This document shows positions 13,478 through 16,062 of a DNA stretch of 16,062 nucleotides, piece by piece. The stretch's first letter is position 1, and each line of letters opens with the position of its first letter. The translations under genes and the position numbers were made by a program. Source of the stretch: CAJUOR01 sp964596105 (GTDB lineage Bacteria > Bacillota_I > Bacilli_A > Erysipelotrichales > Coprobacillaceae). Where the stretch lies: the NCBI GenBank assembly GCA_964596105.1, contig CAZQRT010000029.1, forward strand, positions 1 to 16,062, given 5' to 3'. The notes below the pieces were generated by a model. The model made no database searches. It was not told where the DNA came from and saw only the letters and a program-made list of their open reading frames with translations.

Positions 13478-14219
13478 GGTCATTCATGACCTTTTATCTT
13501 ATCCGGATGTGAAAATCATCCAGCGCAGCGACATGTTCCGTTTCTCTTTGGATACCGTTTTGTTAGCGCGTTTCGCCACCGTTTCCAAAGATATTCATAG
13601 CGCGGTTGATCTGGGCACCAATAACGGCGCCATCCCGCTGCTTTTGAAAGACCGCCCTTTGCGTCATATCACCGGGGTTGAGATTCTCGCTGAAGCCTGC
13701 GATATCGCGAAAAGAAACATGATCCTGAATGAGATGAGTGACAAGGTTGACATCGTCTGCATGGATATGCGCGAGTATGCCAGGCAAAATCCCAAGTCCA
13801 CGCGTTTAGTCTTGTGCAATCCGCCGTTTTTTGCCGCCCGGGAAAATCCTCTTCATAATGAGACGGAAACCATGACGATCGCCCGGCACGAAGTCAATAT
13901 CACCTTAGAAGAGATTATTCAGTGCGCGGCGCGGTTACTGGAGTATCACGGGCGTTTCGCTTTTGTCCACCGCCCCGACCGCCTGGTGGAGATTCTTTCC
14001 CTGCTGAAGGACAATGACCTGGAACCAAAAAGGCTGCGGTTCGTTTATCCCAAGCCGGGCCGGGATGCTCATATCTTACTAGTTGAAGCGGTTTATAAGG
14101 GCAATCCCGGTTTAAAGATCGAGGCGCCGTTATTCGCCCATGAACAGGACGGCTCTTATTCCCGGGAGGTTCGCGTCATGTTTGGAGAGAAACCTGATGA
14201 ACAGACAGAAAAGCTTTGA
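13446..14219 (+). CDS. tRNA1(Val) adenine-N6-methyltransferase-like protein (YabB/TrmN6 family)
   Basis: This S-adenosylmethionine-dependent methyltransferase probably modifies adenine in tRNA, as TrmN6 does at A37 of tRNA1(Val). The protein has the SAM-binding motif AVDLGTNNGAIPLLL (53-67), the acidic VEI at the end of strand 2, and the N6-methyltransferase signature NPPF (125-128). The start chosen is ATG 13446 (257 residues), which follows AAGGAGG (13428-13434) by 11 bases and fits the usual family length of about 250. A frame open from 13341 would add an unrelated basic segment translated out of ricT and is rejected. A GTG at 13449 or 13458 is an alternative start. It overlaps ricT by 32 bases and rsmI by 23 bases, so translation is likely coupled. 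Confidence 0.9.
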   Translation: MVANVPLKKNEVIHDLLSYPDVKIIQRSDMFRFSLDTVLLARFATVSKDIHSAVDLGTNNGAIPLLLKDRPLRHITGVEILAEACDIAKRNMILNEMSDKVDIVCMDMREYARQNPKSTRLVLCNPPFFAARENPLHNETETMTIARHEVNITLEEIIQCAARLLEYHGRFAFVHRPDRLVEILSLLKDNDLEPKRLRFVYPKPGRDAHILLVEAVYKGNPGLKIEAPLFAHEQDGSYSREVRVMFGEKPDEQTEKL

Positions 14220-15039
14220 ACAGGAGCACGGCATCTTGTATCTGGTGGCCACGCCGATCGGCAATCTTGAGGAGATGACACCGCGCGCTATCCGCGTCTT
14301 ACAAGAGGTGGATGTGATCGCCGCCGAGGATACCCGCAACACCCTGAAGCTTTTAAATCATTTCAACATAAAAAACAAGCTGGTCAGCCATCATGATCAT
14401 AACACCGAAAACAGTGTCAAGGGGCTGATAGCATTACTGACGGAGGGCAAAAACATCGCGCTGGTCAGCGACGCGGGATATCCGGCGATTTCTGATCCCG
14501 GTTATGAACTGTGTCAGGCGGCGATTGCTGAGGGTTTCGCGGTCGTTCCGGTTTCCGGGGCGAACGCGGCGCTGGATGCTCTGATTGTGTCCGGGCTGCC
14601 GGTGCAGCCGTTTCTGTTTTATGGTTTTATCAGCAAGCCTAAGGATTTGGAGAAGCTGAAAGACCGTGAGGAGACGATGATTTTTTATGAGGCTCCGCAC
14701 CGCGTCAAAAAAACTCTGAAGAATATGTATGAGTGTTTCGGGGACCGTGAGGCGGCGATATGCCGCGAGCTGACCAAGCTTCATGAGGAGATCATTCGCG
14801 GCCGGCTGGAAGAACTGACAGAGTTAGAGGATGATTTCAGGGGCGAGATTGTGCTGGTGGTGGGCGGCGCTAAAGCGCCAAAAAACGATGTTGATGATGA
14901 AACCATCATCCGCATGATCGAGGAGCTGTCTGATGATCTTTCACTCAAGGAAGCCAGCCAAAAGGTTGCGGCAGATCTGGGTTTAAAGAAAAATGAGGTT
15001 TACCAGCGTTATATCAACGCGAAAAGGACCGCTAAATAA
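14197..15039 (+). CDS. rsmI: 16S rRNA (cytidine-1402-2'-O)-methyltransferase
   Basis: RsmI 2'-O-methylates C1402 in the decoding centre of 16S rRNA. The protein is 280 residues, the usual size. It has YLVATPIGNLEEMTPRA near the N-terminus, AAEDTRNT, VSDAGYPAISDPG and a tetrapyrrole-methylase-like SAM fold, followed by the C-terminal helical tail (SLKEASQKVAADLGLKKNEVY). ATG 14197 is preferred: GGAGAG lies about 8 bases upstream, and homologs begin shortly before YLVATP. A more upstream ATG at 14140 lies deep within the methyltransferase gene and lacks a site. It is the last gene of the tmk operon, and its stop codon lies in the loop of the terminator. Confidence 0.95.
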   Translation: MNRQKSFEQEHGILYLVATPIGNLEEMTPRAIRVLQEVDVIAAEDTRNTLKLLNHFNIKNKLVSHHDHNTENSVKGLIALLTEGKNIALVSDAGYPAISDPGYELCQAAIAEGFAVVPVSGANAALDALIVSGLPVQPFLFYGFISKPKDLEKLKDREETMIFYEAPHRVKKTLKNMYECFGDREAAICRELTKLHEEIIRGRLEELTELEDDFRGEIVLVVGGAKAPKNDVDDETIIRMIEELSDDLSLKEASQKVAADLGLKKNEVYQRYINAKRTAK

Positions 15040-15051
15040 CGGTCCTTTTTT
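15022..15051. terminator. Terminator between convergent rsmI and recR
   Basis: AAAAGGACCG (15022-15031) pairs with CGGTCCTTTT (15040-15049) around an 8-base loop that contains the rsmI stop. Ts follow on the plus strand, and a shorter TTTT follows on the minus strand. It is strong for rsmI and plausible for recR, whose stop overlaps it. Confidence 0.9.
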
Positions 15052-15652
15052 ATATTTTTGTGCGTCCTTCCAGAGATTTCACAAGGGTCATCTCATCGGC
15101 GTAGTCAATGTTGCTGCCGGAGGGCAGGCCGTGCGCGATGCGGGTCACGGTAACTTCCGTAAACGGTTCTAACAGGCGGCGCAAATACAAAGCGGTGGTT
15201 TCCCCGTCGCGGGTCAGGTTGGTGGCGATGATGACTTCTTTGACGCTGCCTTGTTTGATTCTATTGATCAGACTTTGAATGTTGAGATCCTCGATGCCGA
15301 TGCCTTCAATCATGGAAACGACCCCGTGCAATACGTGGTAAAGGCCGTGATAGGCGTTGATTTTCTCCATGGCAAAGACATCCTGGGGCTTTTCCACGAC
15401 CATGATGGTGCCGCGGTCGCGGCTTTCATCCTGGCAGATTTCACATATCTCACCGGTGCAAAGCTGCCCGCATTCTTTACAGTAATGGAGATCTTTTTTT
15501 AAATCTGTCAAGGCACTGGCGAACTCATGAATGCTTTCATCAGACATCTCCAGGACGTGATAAACAAAACGTTCGGCGCTCTTGTTGCCGATGCCGGGAA
15601 GTTTTTTGAAGCTTTCCTGAAGTCTCGTGAAAGGGGCGGGAACCTTCATCAT
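15050..15652 (-). CDS. recR: Recombination mediator RecR
   Basis: RecR acts with RecO (and RecF) to load RecA on SSB-coated single-stranded DNA. This 200-residue protein has the helix-hairpin-helix LPGIGNKSAERF (18-29), the zinc finger with Cys58, Cys61, Cys70 and Cys73, and the Toprim domain from GTIMVVEKPQD (81-91) to about 175, ending in HGLPSGSNIDYADEMTL. The usual NPTxEGE-like block reads NLTRDGETTALY here, a mild departure. The ATG at 15652 overlaps the dnaX stop in ATGA, with GAGGTG 4 bases upstream; the next codon is also ATG and could serve. It is transcribed with dnaX and converges on rsmI. Confidence 0.96.
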   Translation of the reverse strand: MMKVPAPFTRLQESFKKLPGIGNKSAERFVYHVLEMSDESIHEFASALTDLKKDLHYCKECGQLCTGEICEICQDESRDRGTIMVVEKPQDVFAMEKINAYHGLYHVLHGVVSMIEGIGIEDLNIQSLINRIKQGSVKEVIIATNLTRDGETTALYLRRLLEPFTEVTVTRIAHGLPSGSNIDYADEMTLVKSLEGRTKI

Positions 15653-16062
15653 GAATCACCTCGATGGTCGACAATTTGCACGATATCACCGAATAAATCG
15701 ATGGCGAACTTCTGTCCCTTGGTGAGAATCGGGTCTTTTTTTTCATCCACGGTGCCTTGAATATGGGACAGCGTGATCGGTTTAGGGGCCGGCAGTTTTC
15801 CGGCCTGGCGCAGTTTTAAATAGCTGTTGCGGATATCGACAAACTGCTCTTTGGTGACCGCGATGTAATCATATTCGCCGCCGGTAAACTCGCACAGAAA
15901 CTTTTTGATGTCCGGGTATTCCCGGGGATTATTCAGGCGGTGGCAGTCCGGCTCATGGCTGCAGGCGATGATGAGGCCGTGTTCTCCGGCCGCGGCCGGG
16001 GCCCCGCTGGAAAGCATGCTGGCGTATTTGGCGGTTTTGATATCCGCCATGTATTTTTTCAG
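15649..16062 (-). CDS. dnaX: DNA polymerase III subunits gamma/tau, C-terminal part (runs off right edge)
   Basis: Only the last 137 residues are visible, in an open frame to the window end. The first residues seen are LKKYMADIKTAKY, so the Met at 16050 is internal, not a start. The end QKFAIDLFGDIVQIVD matches the conserved tail of tau, which binds the replicative polymerase in other bacteria. The direct overlap with recR supports the call, since dnaX-recR linkage is widespread. The ATPase domain lies outside the window. The segment between the two conserved parts is variable, which keeps confidence below certainty. Confidence 0.85.
   Translation of the reverse strand: MKKYMADIKTAKYASMLSSGAPAAAGEHGLIIACSHEPDCHRLNNPREYPDIKKFLCEFTGGEYDYIAVTKEQFVDIRNSYLKLRQAGKLPAPKPITLSHIQGTVDEKKDPILTKGQKFAIDLFGDIVQIVDHRGDS

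Noticed and set aside
15649..16050. Independent 133-residue gene starting at 16050
   Set aside because: The frame stays open to the window end with LKKY ahead of the Met, and the sequence fits the tail of DnaX, so this Met is internal.

Overview
The window looks like a chromosomal segment of a low-to-mid GC Gram-positive gut bacterium. Strong GGAGG ribosome-binding sites, TTGACA/TATAAT-type promoters, the tmk-holB-ricT gene block and a bile-salt-hydrolase-like gene point to Firmicutes (Bacillota). A class such as Erysipelotrichia is an impression from gene content, not something the sequence proves. A 100-N assembly gap (10705-10804) shows that this is a draft scaffold.

Left part (1-1837, minus strand): the start of an unrecognised gene runs off the left edge. 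Upstream of it, an intergenic stretch holds an unexplained foldable element (about 284-344). Then come larE and larB, a translationally coupled pair that makes nickel-pincer nucleotide cofactor precursors. A divergent regulatory region (1838-1988) carries two perfect inverted repeats and separates larE from an AraC-type regulator.

Accessory metabolism (1989-6624): the AraC regulator is followed by a secreted lipoprotein esterase. Next are a small minus-strand gene broken by an apparent one-base frameshift, a minus-strand cytosolic-type alpha/beta hydrolase, and a divergently transcribed choloylglycine-hydrolase-family enzyme (bile salt hydrolase or penicillin V acylase). Clear intrinsic terminators separate most of these units.

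Repeat protein (6748-9828): a 1026-residue cytoplasmic protein made of about 25 Sel1-like repeats behind a roughly 120-residue N-terminal domain that I cannot assign.

Purine control (9815-10951): a promoter inside the 3' end of the Sel1 gene drives a ZTP (pfl) riboswitch with its terminator. It controls a stand-alone AICAR transformylase that is interrupted by the assembly gap. ZMP/ZTP, sensed by the riboswitch, is the substrate of the controlled enzyme, so the logic is self-consistent.

Housekeeping operon (10958-15051, plus): tmk, holB, ricT, a tRNA1(Val)-type m6A methyltransferase and rsmI are tightly packed, mostly overlapping, and end at a terminator shared with the convergent dnaX-recR pair on the minus strand (dnaX runs off the right edge). 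Relative to the familiar Bacillus order, yaaQ, yabA and the ybaB/yaaK gene between dnaX and recR are absent here.

No tRNA, rRNA, CRISPR array, insertion sequence or prophage gene was seen. No complete new multi-gene system was identified. The best candidates for something undescribed are the folded element at 284-344, the frameshifted small gene at 4245-4564, and the N-terminal domain of the Sel1 protein.
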